The notes under the pieces are model-generated. The model was not told the origin of the DNA and made no database searches. It saw only the letters and a program-made list of their open reading frames with translations. Shown piece by piece: positions 8,759 through 18,201 of a DNA stretch of 64,000 nucleotides. Within the stretch, counting starts at the first letter, position 1. The number at the start of each line of letters is the position of its first letter. The translations under genes were made by a program, and so were the position numbers. Origin of the DNA: Streptomyces globisporus (GTDB lineage: Bacteria; Actinomycetota; Actinomycetes; Streptomycetales; Streptomycetaceae); assembly GCA_014649555.1 (NCBI GenBank), contig BMTG01000004.1:544031-608030 (forward strand), read 5' to 3'.

Positions 8759-11116
8759 TCAGTCCCGGGGCAGGCCGAGGACGCGCTCGGCGACGACGTT
8801 GAGCTGGATCTGGGTGGTGCCGCCCGCGATGGTCAGGCAGCGGGACATCAGGAAGCCGTGGAGGGCCCGTTCCCCGGCCGCCGGCTCGTCCACCGCGCCC
8901 TGCGGGCCGAGGAGTTCGAGGGTGAGTTCGGCGACCTTCTGCTGGTGGAGTGTCTGGACGAGCTTGCGGACCGAGGCCCCGGCGCCCGGTTCGCGGCCGG
9001 AGACCTGCTGGAGCGTGGTGCGCAGCCCGATGCAGGCGAGCGCGTGAGCCTCGCCGGCGAGGGCCCCGATCCGGGCGCGGACGGCCTCGTCGAGCCCGTC
9101 CGAACGGGCGATCAGGGCTTCGAGACCGCTGTCGAAGGTCACCTGGTCGGCCATGTGGACGCGTTCGTTGCCGAGCGTGTTGCGGGCGACCCGCCAGCCG
9201 CCGCCGACCTCGCCGACGACGGCGTCGGCAGGGAGGAGGACATCGTCGAAGTACACCTCGTTGAAGAGGGATTCGCCGGTGATCTCCTTCAGCGGGCGGA
9301 TGTCGATGCCCCGGGCCTTCTTCATGTCGACCAGGAAGTAGGTGAGCCCGCGGTGCTTGGGCGCGTCCGGGTCGGTGCGGGCCAGCAGGATGCCGTGGTC
9401 GGCGGTGCGGGCGGCGCTCGTCCAGACCTTCTGCCCGGTGATCCGCCAGCCCTCGCCGGTCCGTACGGCACGGGTGCGCAGCGCGGCGAGGTCGGATCCG
9501 GCGTCGGGTTCGGAGAAGAGCTGGCACCACTGGAGGTCGCCGCGCAGGGTGGCCGGCAGATAGCGCTCGCGCTGCTCCTCCGTCCCGTACGCGATCAGGG
9601 ACGGCACCACCCAGGTGGCGATGGAGAGGTCACCGATCCGGATCCCCTGCTCGCGCAACTCCTGCTGGATCGCCAGCTGTTGTACGGGGCCGGCGTCCAG
9701 CCCGTACGGGGCGGGGAGGTGCGGGGCGGCGTAGCCGGTGGCGGCGAGGGCGCGGCGGGCCTCGCGGGGTGCGAGGCCCCGGGCGGCGGCGAGGTGGGGG
9801 CGGGCCTCGGCGCGGTGGCGGTCGGCCTCGGCGGGGAGTTCCAGGGTGAGTTCGCGGCGGGACCCGGCCTCCGCGAGGCGGGCGGCGCGCAGCCGGTGGG
9901 TGTCGGCGGGGCCGAGGAGCTGGCGGGCGAGGACGGCCCGGCGCAGGTGGAGGTGGGCGTCGTGCTCCCAGGTGAAGCCGATGCCGCCGAGGATCTGGAG
10001 GGCGTCCTTGGCGCAGGTGTACGCGGCCTCCGGGGCGGTGGCGGCGGCGAGCGCGGCGACGAGCCCGCGCGGCTCGGCCCCGGTCCCCGCGGCCCCGGTC
10101 CCGTCGGCCCCGGCCCTCTCGTCCACGGTCACCTCGGCCCCGGTCTCCTCGTCCACGGCGCGGGCCGCGTCCCAGGTGAGGGCGCGGGCCTGTTCGAGGC
10201 GGACGAGCATGTCGGCGCAGAGGTGTTTGACCGCCTGGAACGCCCCGATGGGCCGCCCGAACTGTTCGCGTACGGCGGCGTGGGCGACGGCGGTGTCCAG
10301 GCTCCGGGCCGCGGTGCCGCAGGCGTCGGCGGCGAGGAGGGCGGCGGCCAGGTCGCGGGCGATCCCCGGGTCGGCGACCGGCACGGCCCGGTCCGCCGGT
10401 ACGGAGACGGCGTCGGCCCGCACTTCGGCGGTGGGCCGGGTCGGGTCGACGCTGCGGTGCGGGCGCACGGTGAGCCCCTCCGCCCCGGCGTCCACGAGGA
10501 ACCAGCGCTCGCCGTCGGGCGTGGCGGCGGGCAGCAGGAGCAGGTCGGCCGCGTCGGCGCTCAGGACGGGCGGGGCGGTGCCGTCGAGGCGGTGGCCGCC
10601 CTCGACGGGGGTGGCGGTGAGGGTGCCGGGGGCGAGGGCGAGGGCGGCGGTGCGGTCCCCCGCGGCCAGCTCCCGCAGCACCCCGGCCAGCGTCTCGGCC
10701 GTGACCGTGGCCCCGCCCCCGGCGCCCGAGGAGCGGTGCGCCGCCGACGCCCCCGCCTGGGCGGCCACCACCCGGTGCAGCACGGCGGAGGTGAGCGTCG
10801 TCGCGAGATACGGGCCGGGGAGCGAGGCGTACGCGGCCTCCTCCAGGACGACGGCGAGGTCGAGGAGACCCCCGCCGCCACCTCCGTACCCCTCGGGGAG
10901 ATGAATGCCGGTGAGCCCCTGGGCGACGAGCGCCTTCCAGTGCGCGGGGCGCGCACCGGGGGCGGCCGGACTCCCCGCGTCGAGGAGTTCGCGCACCTCA
11001 CCGGGGGGTGCGGCGCGGGCCAGCCACCCCCGTACGGAGTGCGCCAGCGCGCGGTGCTCCTCGGTGATCCCGATGCCGGTACCGACAGCCGTGCCCCTGA
11101 CCGTGCCCCTGCCCAT
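8759..11116 (-). CDS. Fused double acyl-CoA dehydrogenase, FadE34/ChsE3-like
   Basis: The 785-residue protein has two consecutive acyl-CoA dehydrogenase modules. The N-terminal one (about 1-400) ends with [18 protein letters not shown], and the C-terminal one (about 430-785) carries [12 protein letters not shown] and [10 protein letters not shown], the FAD/substrate-binding signature. Single-chain fused dehydrogenases of about 710-780 residues are typical of FadE34 (ChsE3), which desaturates a C22-carboxyl steroid CoA. In mycobacteria fadE34 adjoins kstR. An Ala/Gly/Glu-rich insertion of about 30 residues sits in the first module near 340. A perfect KstR box ends 42 bases upstream of ATG 11116. 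Confidence 0.88.
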   Translation of the reverse strand: MGRGTVRGTAVGTGIGITEEHRALAHSVRGWLARAAPPGEVRELLDAGSPAAPGARPAHWKALVAQGLTGIHLPEGYGGGGGGLLDLAVVLEEAAYASLPGPYLATTLTSAVLHRVVAAQAGASAAHRSSGAGGGATVTAETLAGVLRELAAGDRTAALALAPGTLTATPVEGGHRLDGTAPPVLSADAADLLLLPAATPDGERWFLVDAGAEGLTVRPHRSVDPTRPTAEVRADAVSVPADRAVPVADPGIARDLAAALLAADACGTAARSLDTAVAHAAVREQFGRPIGAFQAVKHLCADMLVRLEQARALTWDAARAVDEETGAEVTVDERAGADGTGAAGTGAEPRGLVAALAAATAPEAAYTCAKDALQILGGIGFTWEHDAHLHLRRAVLARQLLGPADTHRLRAARLAEAGSRRELTLELPAEADRHRAEARPHLAAARGLAPREARRALAATGYAAPHLPAPYGLDAGPVQQLAIQQELREQGIRIGDLSIATWVVPSLIAYGTEEQRERYLPATLRGDLQWCQLFSEPDAGSDLAALRTRAVRTGEGWRITGQKVWTSAARTADHGILLARTDPDAPKHRGLTYFLVDMKKARGIDIRPLKEITGESLFNEVYFDDVLLPADAVVGEVGGGWRVARNTLGNERVHMADQVTFDSGLEALIARSDGLDEAVRARIGALAGEAHALACIGLRTTLQQVSGREPGAGASVRKLVQTLHQQKVAELTLELLGPQGAVDEPAAGERALHGFLMSRCLTIAGGTTQIQLNVVAERVLGLPRD

Positions 11117-11157
11117 GCGCGTCTCCGCCGGTCGCAGCCACTGGAACGGCGCAAGAG

Positions 11158-11171
11158 TAGAACACGTTTCA
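11158..11171. promoter_or_regulatory. KstR-type operator before the FadE34-like gene
   Basis: TAGAACACGTTTCA matches TNNAACNNGTTNNA at all eight fixed positions, at a distance from the start codon expected for overlap with the promoter or transcription start. Confidence 0.8.
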
Positions 11172-11173
11172 AT

Positions 11174-11188
11174 CTGACGGAAGGTCAG
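11174..11188. promoter_or_regulatory. CTGACG-N3-CGTCAG dyad, one mismatch
   Basis: CTGACGGAAGGTCAG differs from the perfect dyad at one base of the right arm. It begins only two bases after the KstR box, so two regulators would compete or cooperate here. Confidence 0.55.
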
Positions 11189-11305
11189 AAGACTGCCGGA
11201 TCCACACAGGGATCAGCCGGAATAGAAGCGCCGTCCGGAAGCGTTCACCCTGCACGCACTTGGGGGGAGCCCGGGTGACCGAAGGCTGCCCGGGAGGCCC
11301 CACGC

Positions 11306-12883
11306 ATGCGACGGACGCGACAGACACGGCACATACAGGAGCTTCCCGAGCCGCCGAAAGCCCGGCGTTCCGGCGGCATCGTGCCCGTCCTCGCCTTCGC
11401 GGGCATCACCGTCGCGGTCATGCAGACCCTGCTCGTCCCGGTCATCAAGGATCTGCCGGTCCTCCTGGACACCGCCCCGGCCAACGCCACGTGGGTGATG
11501 ACCGCCACCCTGCTGGCGGGCGCCGTCTCGACCCCGATCATGGGCCGCCTCGGCGACCTCTACGGCAAGCGGCGGATGCTGCTCGCCTCGCTGGCCGTGA
11601 TGGTGATCGGCTCGCTGATCTGCGCCTCCACCGACGACCTGATCGTGATGATCACCGGCCGCGCGCTCCAGGGCTTCGCCATGGGCGCGATCCCGCTCGG
11701 CATCGGCATCATGCGCGACGAGCTGCCCCGCGAGAAGCTCGGCTCGGCGATGGCGCTGATGAGCTCCTCCATCGGCGTGGGCGGCGGGCTCGCGCTGCCC
11801 GTCGCCGCGCTGGTCGCCCAGCACGCCGACTGGCACGCCCTGTTCCTCGGGTCGGCCGGACTCGGCCTGCTCGCGATGGCGCTCACGTACACGCGCGTCC
11901 CCGAACCCCCGCTGCGCGCGCCCGGCTCCTTCGACCTCATCGGCGCCCTCGGTCTCTCGCTCGGCCTGGTCCTCCTTCTCCTGCCGGTCACCAAGGGCAG
12001 CGACTGGGGCTGGACCTCCGCGCCGACCCTCGGGCTGCTCGGCGCGTCCGTGGCCACCCTGGTGCTGTGGGGCCTGTTCGAACTGCGCACCCCGGCGCCG
12101 CTGGTCGATCTGCGCACCACCGCCCGCCGCGAGGTGCTGCTCACCAACCTCGCCTCGATCATGGTCGGGGTCGCCTTCTACGCGGTCTCCCTGGTCCTGC
12201 CGCAACTGCTCCAGCTGCCCGCGTCGACTGGTTACGGCCTCGGGCAGTCCATGGTGGTCGCCGGCCTCTGCGTGGCGCCGCTGGGCGTGACGATGATGTT
12301 CGTCGCCCCGCTGTACGCCCGGATCTCGGCCCGGAGGGGTCCCAAGGCCACGCTGATGCTCGGCATGCTGGTCATCGCGATCGGTTACGGGGCCGGGCTC
12401 GGCCTGCTCTCCGCCGCCTGGCAGACCGTGCTGATCGCGGTGGTGCTCGGCGCGGGCATCGGCCTCGCCTACTCCTCGCTGCCGGCCCTGATCATCGGCG
12501 CCGTCGACCCGTCGGAGACCGGCGCCGCCAACGGTCTCAACACCCTGATGCGGTCCATCGGCACCTCGGTGTCGAGCGCCGTCATCGGCATGGTGCTCGC
12601 CAACACCTCCGTGACCATGGGTTCGGTCGAGGTGCCGTCCATGGAGGGATTCCGGATCTCGTTCCTGATCGCCACGGGCGCTGTGCTGATCGGCCTGGTA
12701 CTGGCGGCGTTCCTGCCCTCGCAGCGGCCCTCCGCGCACCCGGTGCTCCTGGCGAGCAGCGCGGACGCCGGACCGGGCCCCGCCCCCTCCCCCATGCCGG
12801 TCGCCCCGGTCGCCGCCACGGCCCCCGCCGAGGCCGCCGGCCGGAACGTGCGGCACGATGGGTCGCCGTCGACCGGCCCCTGA
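11306..12883 (+). CDS. MFS transporter, DHA2-type efflux
   Basis: The 525-residue product has about 14 hydrophobic segments, motif A (GRLGDLYGKRR) after TM2 and a long Pro/Ala-rich cytoplasmic tail after residue 470. GGGAGG lies about 10 bases before ATG 11306. It is divergent from the FadE34-like gene, so the operators at 11158-11188 could also affect it. It is followed 28 bases later by a methyltransferase gene. Substrate unknown. Confidence 0.85.
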   Translation: MRRTRQTRHIQELPEPPKARRSGGIVPVLAFAGITVAVMQTLLVPVIKDLPVLLDTAPANATWVMTATLLAGAVSTPIMGRLGDLYGKRRMLLASLAVMVIGSLICASTDDLIVMITGRALQGFAMGAIPLGIGIMRDELPREKLGSAMALMSSSIGVGGGLALPVAALVAQHADWHALFLGSAGLGLLAMALTYTRVPEPPLRAPGSFDLIGALGLSLGLVLLLLPVTKGSDWGWTSAPTLGLLGASVATLVLWGLFELRTPAPLVDLRTTARREVLLTNLASIMVGVAFYAVSLVLPQLLQLPASTGYGLGQSMVVAGLCVAPLGVTMMFVAPLYARISARRGPKATLMLGMLVIAIGYGAGLGLLSAAWQTVLIAVVLGAGIGLAYSSLPALIIGAVDPSETGAANGLNTLMRSIGTSVSSAVIGMVLANTSVTMGSVEVPSMEGFRISFLIATGAVLIGLVLAAFLPSQRPSAHPVLLASSADAGPGPAPSPMPVAPVAATAPAEAAGRNVRHDGSPSTGP

Positions 12884-12911
12884 GCCACCCCGCCCCACCT
12901 GGAGGAACCCC

Positions 12912-13613
12912 GTGACCGCCGAGTCCGCCGCCGCTTCCGCTTCCACCTCCGGACCCGCTGCGGCCACCGGACCCGCCGGACCCGGGCCGGAGATCCTCGC
13001 CGCGTTCGAGGCCGCCAAGGGCTTCATGCCGGTCCACGAGGGCCTCGCCCTGTACGCCGCCGCCACCGGGGCCGGTGCGCTCGGGCTGCCGCTGCTGGAG
13101 GTGGGCACGTACTGCGGGCGCTCCGCGATCCTGCTGGCGGACGCGGCGCGGGGCACCGGGGTGACCGCGCTCACCGTGGACCACCACCGGGGCAGCGAGG
13201 AGCAGCAGCCGGGCTGGGAGTACCACGACCCGAGCGTGGTGGACCCGGAGGTCGGGCTGATGGACACGCTGCCCACTTTCCGCCGCACCCTGCGCCGGGC
13301 CGGCCTGGAGGATCACGTGGTGGCGCTGGTCGGGCGTTCCCCGCAGGTCGCCGCCGTGTGGAGCGGACCGCTCGGGCTGGTCTTCATCGACGGCGGGCAC
13401 ACCGACGAGCACGCGAACGCCGACTACGAGGGCTGGGCCCCGCATGTCGTCGAGGGCGGGCTGCTGGTGATCCACGACGTGTTCCCCGACCCGGCCGACG
13501 GCGGGCAGGCCCCGTACCGGATCTACCGGCGGGCGCTGGCCTCCGGGGCGTTCACGGAGGTGTCGGTGACGGACTCACTGCGCGTGCTGCGCCGCACGGG
13601 CGCCGGGATCTGA
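12912..13613 (+). CDS. Class I SAM-dependent methyltransferase
   Basis: The 233-residue product starts at GTG 12912, preceded by GGAGGA at 12901. It shows the SAM-binding motif LLEVGTYCGRSA near residue 60 and an acidic FIDGGHTDEHANADY block near residue 165, typical of the methyltransferase_24 type. Residues 1-30 are Ala/Ser/Pro-rich and likely disordered. It is close behind the MFS gene and probably cotranscribed. The methyl acceptor cannot be deduced. Confidence 0.8.
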   Translation: MTAESAAASASTSGPAAATGPAGPGPEILAAFEAAKGFMPVHEGLALYAAATGAGALGLPLLEVGTYCGRSAILLADAARGTGVTALTVDHHRGSEEQQPGWEYHDPSVVDPEVGLMDTLPTFRRTLRRAGLEDHVVALVGRSPQVAAVWSGPLGLVFIDGGHTDEHANADYEGWAPHVVEGGLLVIHDVFPDPADGGQAPYRIYRRALASGAFTEVSVTDSLRVLRRTGAGI

Positions 13614-13653
13614 GCCGTACGGCACCGGGACTGGGCCCGGGCGCGGGCCGGTC

Positions 13654-13759
13654 CGGCTGCCGGGCGCGTCCTGGCCCCTCGGCTGCCGGGCGCGTACCAG
13701 CCCCTTCGGCTGCCGGGCGAGTACCGGCCCTCCGGACGCCGGGCGGGTAGCGGGCCGCC
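13654..13759. repeat. Four imperfect 26-27-bp direct repeats
   Basis: Units starting at 13654, 13680, 13707 and 13733 share CGGCTGCCGGGCG-GTA/CC-GGCCC. They fill the non-coding gap between the methyltransferase and amidase genes. Spacing is close to continuous, unlike a CRISPR array, and there are no unique spacers. Confidence 0.7.
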
Positions 13760-13787
13760 CCGACGGCCGGATGGGTAGCATCGCCGC

Positions 13788-14666
13788 GTGCCGTACGACG
13801 ACTGCCCTCCCCCCACCCGCCACGCCCGGCCCCTGTCCGTGGCCGCCGCGCTGGCCGCCGTATGCCTGACCGCCGCCGGATGCGGAGGCGGCCCGGAGAC
13901 CGGCGAGGCCGGTGCGGCCTCGCCCCGGCCCGGCCCGGACGCCACCACCTCGGCGGCCCCGACGCCGACCGGGAAGCAGCCGCTGCCGAAGGGTCCGCTG
14001 ACCGGCCGGACCGTGGTGATCGACCCCGGTCACAACCCCGGTAACCGCGATCACACCCGGGAGATCAACCGGCAGGTCGACATCGGCACCGGCCGCAAGG
14101 AGTGCGACACGACCGGGACGGCCGCCAACGACGGTTATGCGGAGGCCCGGTTCACCCTCGACGTCTCCCACCGGCTGCGCGCACTGCTGGAGGCCGAGGG
14201 CGCCCGGGTCCGGCTGACGCACGACGCGGACCGGCCGTTCGGGCCGTGCATCGACGAGCGGGCCCGGATCGGGAACGAGGCGAAGGCCGACGCCGTGGTC
14301 TCGGTCCACGCCGACGGATCCGCGGTGGGCAATCGGGGGTTCCATGTGATCCTGCCCGCCGAGGTGAAAGGCGGCGGGGCCGACACCTCGAAGATCGTGA
14401 AGAGTTCCGCCGATCTCGGCGCGAGGATCGCGGGGCACTTCGCCCGTACGACCGGAAGCGCGCCTTCCAATTACATCGGCGGAAATACCGGCCTGGACAC
14501 CCGCGATGATCTCGGTGGACTGAATCTGTCGACCGTGCCCAAAGTGTTCGTCGAATGCGGCAATATGCGTGATCCGAAGGACGCCGCGCTGCTCACCGCC
14601 GCGAGTTGGCGGCAGAAGGCGGCCCAGGGACTGGCCGACGGCATTGCCGGCTACCTGAAGGGGTAG
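13788..14666 (+). CDS. N-acetylmuramoyl-L-alanine amidase (Amidase_3), lipoprotein
   Basis: The 292-residue exported protein has an N-terminal signal ending in lipobox LTAAGC, so it is probably lipid-anchored. The Amidase_3 domain spans about 70-290, with the zinc motif VIDPGHNPG, a second His region near VVSVHADG and a C-terminal VFVECGNMRD block carrying the catalytic Glu. The reaction is cleavage of the amide between N-acetylmuramate and L-alanine in peptidoglycan. The start is GTG 13788. A linker of about 45 residues rich in Pro/Ala follows the lipobox. Confidence 0.87.
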   Translation: MPYDDCPPPTRHARPLSVAAALAAVCLTAAGCGGGPETGEAGAASPRPGPDATTSAAPTPTGKQPLPKGPLTGRTVVIDPGHNPGNRDHTREINRQVDIGTGRKECDTTGTAANDGYAEARFTLDVSHRLRALLEAEGARVRLTHDADRPFGPCIDERARIGNEAKADAVVSVHADGSAVGNRGFHVILPAEVKGGGADTSKIVKSSADLGARIAGHFARTTGSAPSNYIGGNTGLDTRDDLGGLNLSTVPKVFVECGNMRDPKDAALLTAASWRQKAAQGLADGIAGYLKG

Positions 14667-14833
14667 TTCTGCGGTGATATTGGGGGGATAACCGTTCATG
14701 ATCCGGGCTGGGGAGCAACCCGACCGGGCAGACGATAGATTCATCCGTACGATGGGGAGCCGCTCCCGAGCTTCGAGCCGCACCGGCGGCAGCGACGACC
14801 GCCCCGACGAGACGACCGACTAAGGACCTTCAC

Positions 14834-15694
14834 GTGAATATCCGATCCCTCACACGAGGCGACGGCGTGGTGATCGGAGCAGCGGTCGTGCTGTTCATCG
14901 CCTCTTTCCTCGACTACTCCAGCTACTGCCCGCAGGGCATCGACTGCTCCCGGATCGACAACCCGAACGCCTGGGACTCGCTCGGCATCCTGATGAGCGT
15001 CTACCTCGGCGGCGTCATCGCGGCGGCGCTGGTGATCGTCGGCCGCGCGATGCCCGGGCGCAAGGTCGTCGGGCTGGACCTCGGCCAGTTCGGTGCGGCG
15101 CTCAGCGTCTTCGCCCTGTGGACCGCCTTCTGGACGATCCTCGACATCAGCAGCGCCGGTGCCGGTCTGATCCTCGGCCTGCTCGCCACCATCCTGCTCG
15201 CCGGCGCCGCGATCGCCGGACCGCTGGTGCCCTTCCTCAAGGCCCCGCTCCTCAGCCCGGCCGCCCCGGCGCAGGGCCTGCAGGGCGGCCAGCAGCCGTA
15301 CGGTGCGCAGCCCGGCCAGGGCTACGGCTTCCCGGGCGGCCAGCAGCAGGCTCCGTACGGCGCCCAGCCGAGCCAGGGTTACGGCTACCCGGGCGCGCCC
15401 CAGCAGGGCCAGCCCGCCCAGGCCGACCCGGCGCAGGCGCAGCAGGCCCAGGCCCAGGCCCAGCAGCCCGCGCAGGGCGGCGCGGCCCCGGCGGGTGACT
15501 TCACCCCGTTCTGGTTCGCCGTTCCGGTGGCGCGCCCGCTGTACGGCGAGGACGGTTCGCCGAACCCGATCGCCGAGCTGGCGCCGGGCACCTGGTACCT
15601 CGCGGTGGAGCAGCGCGGCCAGAGCCTGATCGCGCAGACGCAGGACGGCCGCCGTGGCGTCCTCCAGGACACCACGGGCATCCAGCGCGGCTGA
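14834..15694 (+). CDS. Membrane protein with Gln/Gly/Pro-rich linker (DUF5336-like)
   Basis: The 286-residue product starts at GTG 14834 with AAGGA upstream. It has four hydrophobic segments in residues 10-135, then a low-complexity linker (about 140-205) with repeated QPYGAQPGQGYG-type units. A compact C-terminal domain ends near GVLQDTTGIQRG. The arrangement resembles actinobacterial DUF5336/34-kDa-antigen-like membrane proteins, which have no established function. It is flanked on the right by a terminator hairpin. Confidence 0.75.
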   Translation: MNIRSLTRGDGVVIGAAVVLFIASFLDYSSYCPQGIDCSRIDNPNAWDSLGILMSVYLGGVIAAALVIVGRAMPGRKVVGLDLGQFGAALSVFALWTAFWTILDISSAGAGLILGLLATILLAGAAIAGPLVPFLKAPLLSPAAPAQGLQGGQQPYGAQPGQGYGFPGGQQQAPYGAQPSQGYGYPGAPQQGQPAQADPAQAQQAQAQAQQPAQGGAAPAGDFTPFWFAVPVARPLYGEDGSPNPIAELAPGTWYLAVEQRGQSLIAQTQDGRRGVLQDTTGIQRG

Positions 15695-15712
15695 TCCCCG
15701 ACGCGTGCACCG

Positions 15713-15742
15713 CGGCCCCTCGCCCTTCCGGGCGGGGGGCCG
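15713..15742 (+). terminator. Hairpin terminator after the DUF5336-like gene
   Basis: CGGCCCCTCGCCC pairs with GGGCGGGGGGCCG through 13 pairs including one T-G, followed by TTGT. It is placed 18 bases after the stop codon. Confidence 0.7.
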
Positions 15743-15774
15743 TTGTCGTACAGTCCACCCCGCACCCCACGCTT

Positions 15775-15789
15775 CTGACGCATCGTCAG
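15775..15789. promoter_or_regulatory. CTGACG-N3-CGTCAG dyad, perfect copy
   Basis: CTGACGCATCGTCAG ends 20 bases before the start codon of the LLM oxidoreductase, where bound protein would block transcription or ribosome loading. This copy has no KstR box beside it. Confidence 0.6.
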
Positions 15790-15809
15790 GCACGGCTGGA
15801 GGGAACGGT

Positions 15810-16820
15810 ATGCGGCTCGGACTCGCGCTCGGCTACTGGGGCCGCGGCCCGGACCCCGGCCAACTCGGCCTGGTTCAGGAGGCGGAGCGGCTCGGCTACG
15901 ACTCGGTGTGGACGGCGGAGGCCTGGGGCTCGGACGCCTTCACACCGCTGACCTGGATCGCCGCCCACACCTCGCGGATCCGGCTGGGGACCGGCATCGT
16001 CCAGATGGCGGCCCGGACGCCCACCGCGACGGCCATGCACGCACTGACCCTGGACCATCTCTCCGGCGGCCGGATGCTGCTGGGCCTCGGCCTGTCGGGC
16101 CCGCAGGTGGTGGAGGGGTGGTACGGGCGGCCGTTCCCGAAGAGCCCGCTGACGGCGACCCGGGAATACGTCGAGGTGATCCGGCAGGTGCTGGCGCGGA
16201 AGGATCCTGTCGAGCTGGCGGGCCGCTTCCACTCCCACCCGTACGCCGGTCCGGACGCCACCGGGCTCGGCAAGCCGCTGAAGCCGATCACGCATCCGCT
16301 GCGCGCCTCGCTGCCGGTCCTGCTGGGGGCGGAGGGCCCGAAGAACATCGCGCAGACGGTGGAGATCGCGGACGGCTGGCTGCCGCTGTACTGGTCACCG
16401 CTGCGCACCGATGTCTACGAGACCTCCCTCAGCGGGCTCCGGGAGGGTTTCATGGTCGCGCCGATGGCCCGCGCGCATGTCTGCGACGACGTGGCCGAGG
16501 GGCTGTGGCCGGTGAAGGCGATGCTCGGCTTCTACATCGGCGGGATGGGGCACGCGGCACGCAACTTCCACGCCGACCTGATGGCCCGCATGGGGTTCGA
16601 GGAGGAGGCCCGGCGGATCCAGGAGCTCTTCCTCCAGGGCCGCAAGGACGAGGCGGTGCGGGCGGTGCCGGACGCGTTCGCCGACGAGATCTCGCTGATC
16701 GGGCCGCGCGCCCGCATCGCGGAGCGGCTGGAGCTGTGGCGCACGGGACCGGTGACGGATCTGCTGGTCACCGCCCCGGATCCGCACACGCTGCGGGTCC
16801 TGGCGGAACTCAACTCCTAG
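15810..16820 (+). CDS. LLM-class F420-dependent oxidoreductase
   Basis: The 336-residue luciferase-like TIM-barrel protein begins MRLGLALGYWG, with GGAGGGA before ATG 15810. It has the family pattern AERLGYDSVWTAEAWG near residue 30 and a LGTGIVQMAARTP block near 70. Actinobacterial members with this N-terminus use coenzyme F420, including mycobacterial reductases of ketones and acyl-type substrates. The upstream dyad is shared with the steroid promoters, so involvement in lipid or steroid metabolism is plausible but unproven. Confidence 0.83.
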   Translation: MRLGLALGYWGRGPDPGQLGLVQEAERLGYDSVWTAEAWGSDAFTPLTWIAAHTSRIRLGTGIVQMAARTPTATAMHALTLDHLSGGRMLLGLGLSGPQVVEGWYGRPFPKSPLTATREYVEVIRQVLARKDPVELAGRFHSHPYAGPDATGLGKPLKPITHPLRASLPVLLGAEGPKNIAQTVEIADGWLPLYWSPLRTDVYETSLSGLREGFMVAPMARAHVCDDVAEGLWPVKAMLGFYIGGMGHAARNFHADLMARMGFEEEARRIQELFLQGRKDEAVRAVPDAFADEISLIGPRARIAERLELWRTGPVTDLLVTAPDPHTLRVLAELNS

Positions 16821-16842
16821 GCGGGACAGCCCAACAGGGTGC

Positions 16843-17622
16843 TCAGCCGAACGAGGACCGGTCCAGCCAGAAGTCCAGCAGGGCCGCGTCGCCGAGCACC
16901 TCGACCCGTGAACCGGTCGGCTCCAGGCGCCGGTTGAAGACGAGCATCAGATCGGTGAGCGTGCCGCGCAGCGCGACCGTGGCCCTGTCGTGCGCGCGCC
17001 GCCAGGTGAAGCGGTCGTCGCCGAACTCGATCAGCCACTCCGCGCCGGGCACATCGGTGGCGTGCAGATGCAGCGAGCGCCCGCCGCCGCGCAGTTCCGC
17101 CGCCTCCGGGTCGCCTTCCTCCTGCGCCAGGGCGACGATGCCCAGCCACTCGTCGATGGTGTCGGCGGCCACCTCGGCGTCGACCTCGTACGGGACACGG
17201 GCGGCGAGCGCCGCGTCCGCCCGGTGCACGGCCGTCTCGTGCGTCATACGGCGCGCCCAGAAGGCCGTACGCTGCTCGGTCACCCACGTCCACACCTCGG
17301 CGTCCGGCCCGGCCTCCCGCAGCGCGGCGACGGTGGCGGCCGCACCTTCGGCGAGCCAGGCGTCCAGCGCGGCCGAGTCCTCACCGTCCGGCCCGTCGAA
17401 ACCGGGCACCTTGTCCTCGGGGAACTCCTCGGAAGCCCGGGTCCGGACTGTCTCACCGACCCAGCGGTGCGCGCCGCCGACATGCACCGCGAGCTCGCGG
17501 AGGGTCCAGTCGGGGCAGCTGGGAACGGTCACGCCGAGATCGGCACCGGTCAGCACCGCGCGCAGGGCGTCGGTCTGGGCCAGGATCTCGTCGCAGTAGC
17601 GGTCGTAGGAGAGAGACGTCAT
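16843..17622 (-). CDS. Maleylpyruvate isomerase-family mycothiol-dependent protein
   Basis: The 259-residue product has the MDMPI N-terminal four-helix domain with the metal-site signature CPDWTLRELAVHVGGAHRW near residue 35 and a later MTHETAVHRADA histidine cluster near 145. It is followed by a C-terminal SCP2-like half. Family members use mycothiol or act as DinB-like metal-binding proteins; the substrate is unknown here. The start is ATG 17622. It converges on the LLM oxidoreductase with a 22-base gap. Confidence 0.82.
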   Translation of the reverse strand: MTSLSYDRYCDEILAQTDALRAVLTGADLGVTVPSCPDWTLRELAVHVGGAHRWVGETVRTRASEEFPEDKVPGFDGPDGEDSAALDAWLAEGAAATVAALREAGPDAEVWTWVTEQRTAFWARRMTHETAVHRADAALAARVPYEVDAEVAADTIDEWLGIVALAQEEGDPEAAELRGGGRSLHLHATDVPGAEWLIEFGDDRFTWRRAHDRATVALRGTLTDLMLVFNRRLEPTGSRVEVLGDAALLDFWLDRSSFG

Positions 17623-17735
17623 GCGGCACCCTAACCGGCGGCACCTGGGATGATCATTCCGATATCCGCCGGTCGCCCCGCTCTCCGACGGAACAATGAC
17701 GCCACCATCCCGAAGAAGGGCTACGCGACCCACTG

Positions 17736-18188
17736 ATGCACTTCTCCTCCGACGATCTCGTCTGCCGTATCGCCTGCAATCTGGAGCAGGTGCACACCGC
17801 GGAAGAGGCGATGCGTGCCTGGCTGCCGCTGGTCTCCGAGCTCCAGCCGGTCTCGGCGGCGTTCGAGGCGGCCCACCCGGACGGCCTGCGCCGGGGCTAC
17901 CTGGCCGATCTCCTCGTGGTCTCCCCACTTCAGGAGGACGGGGCCGGCGGCGGGAGCACCCGGAGCCGGCTGCTCGCCACCGTGGAGGCGCTCGCCGCAC
18001 GACTCGGCCTGGACCCGGCGGGTTTCGTGGCCGACGAGGACGGCGTCGGCGGGGTGCTGGACGTGAAGGACGAGAACGACGGATCGCCCTACGGGGCATA
18101 CCTGATCCTCGCCCTGACCGGTGCGGACCCCCTGAACCCCGGGGGCGAAGAGATGGACTACGAAGACACGGGTGAAGACCTGCTCTGA
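17736..18188 (+). CDS. Acidic hypothetical protein
   Basis: The 150-residue acidic protein starts MHFSSDDLVCRIACN and ends DYEDTGEDLL. It has no signal peptide, membrane segment or recognisable motif. The frame shows strong Streptomyces codon bias and lies alone between divergent and convergent neighbours (the gene ending at 18202 is antisense to it). Function not recognised. Confidence 0.7.
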   Translation: MHFSSDDLVCRIACNLEQVHTAEEAMRAWLPLVSELQPVSAAFEAAHPDGLRRGYLADLLVVSPLQEDGAGGGSTRSRLLATVEALAARLGLDPAGFVADEDGVGGVLDVKDENDGSPYGAYLILALTGADPLNPGGEEMDYEDTGEDLL

Positions 18189-18201
18189 CCCTCGCGTGCG
18201 G

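Noticed and set aside
13654-13759. Possible CRISPR array
   Set aside because: Units are contiguous imperfect repeats with no unique spacers, no cas genes and GC-rich slippage character.
16843-18099. Longer start for the MDMPI-like gene at 18099
   Set aside because: The added 159 residues are Arg/Pro/Ala low-complexity and cross the divergent gene at 17736; ATG 17622 begins the family sequence.
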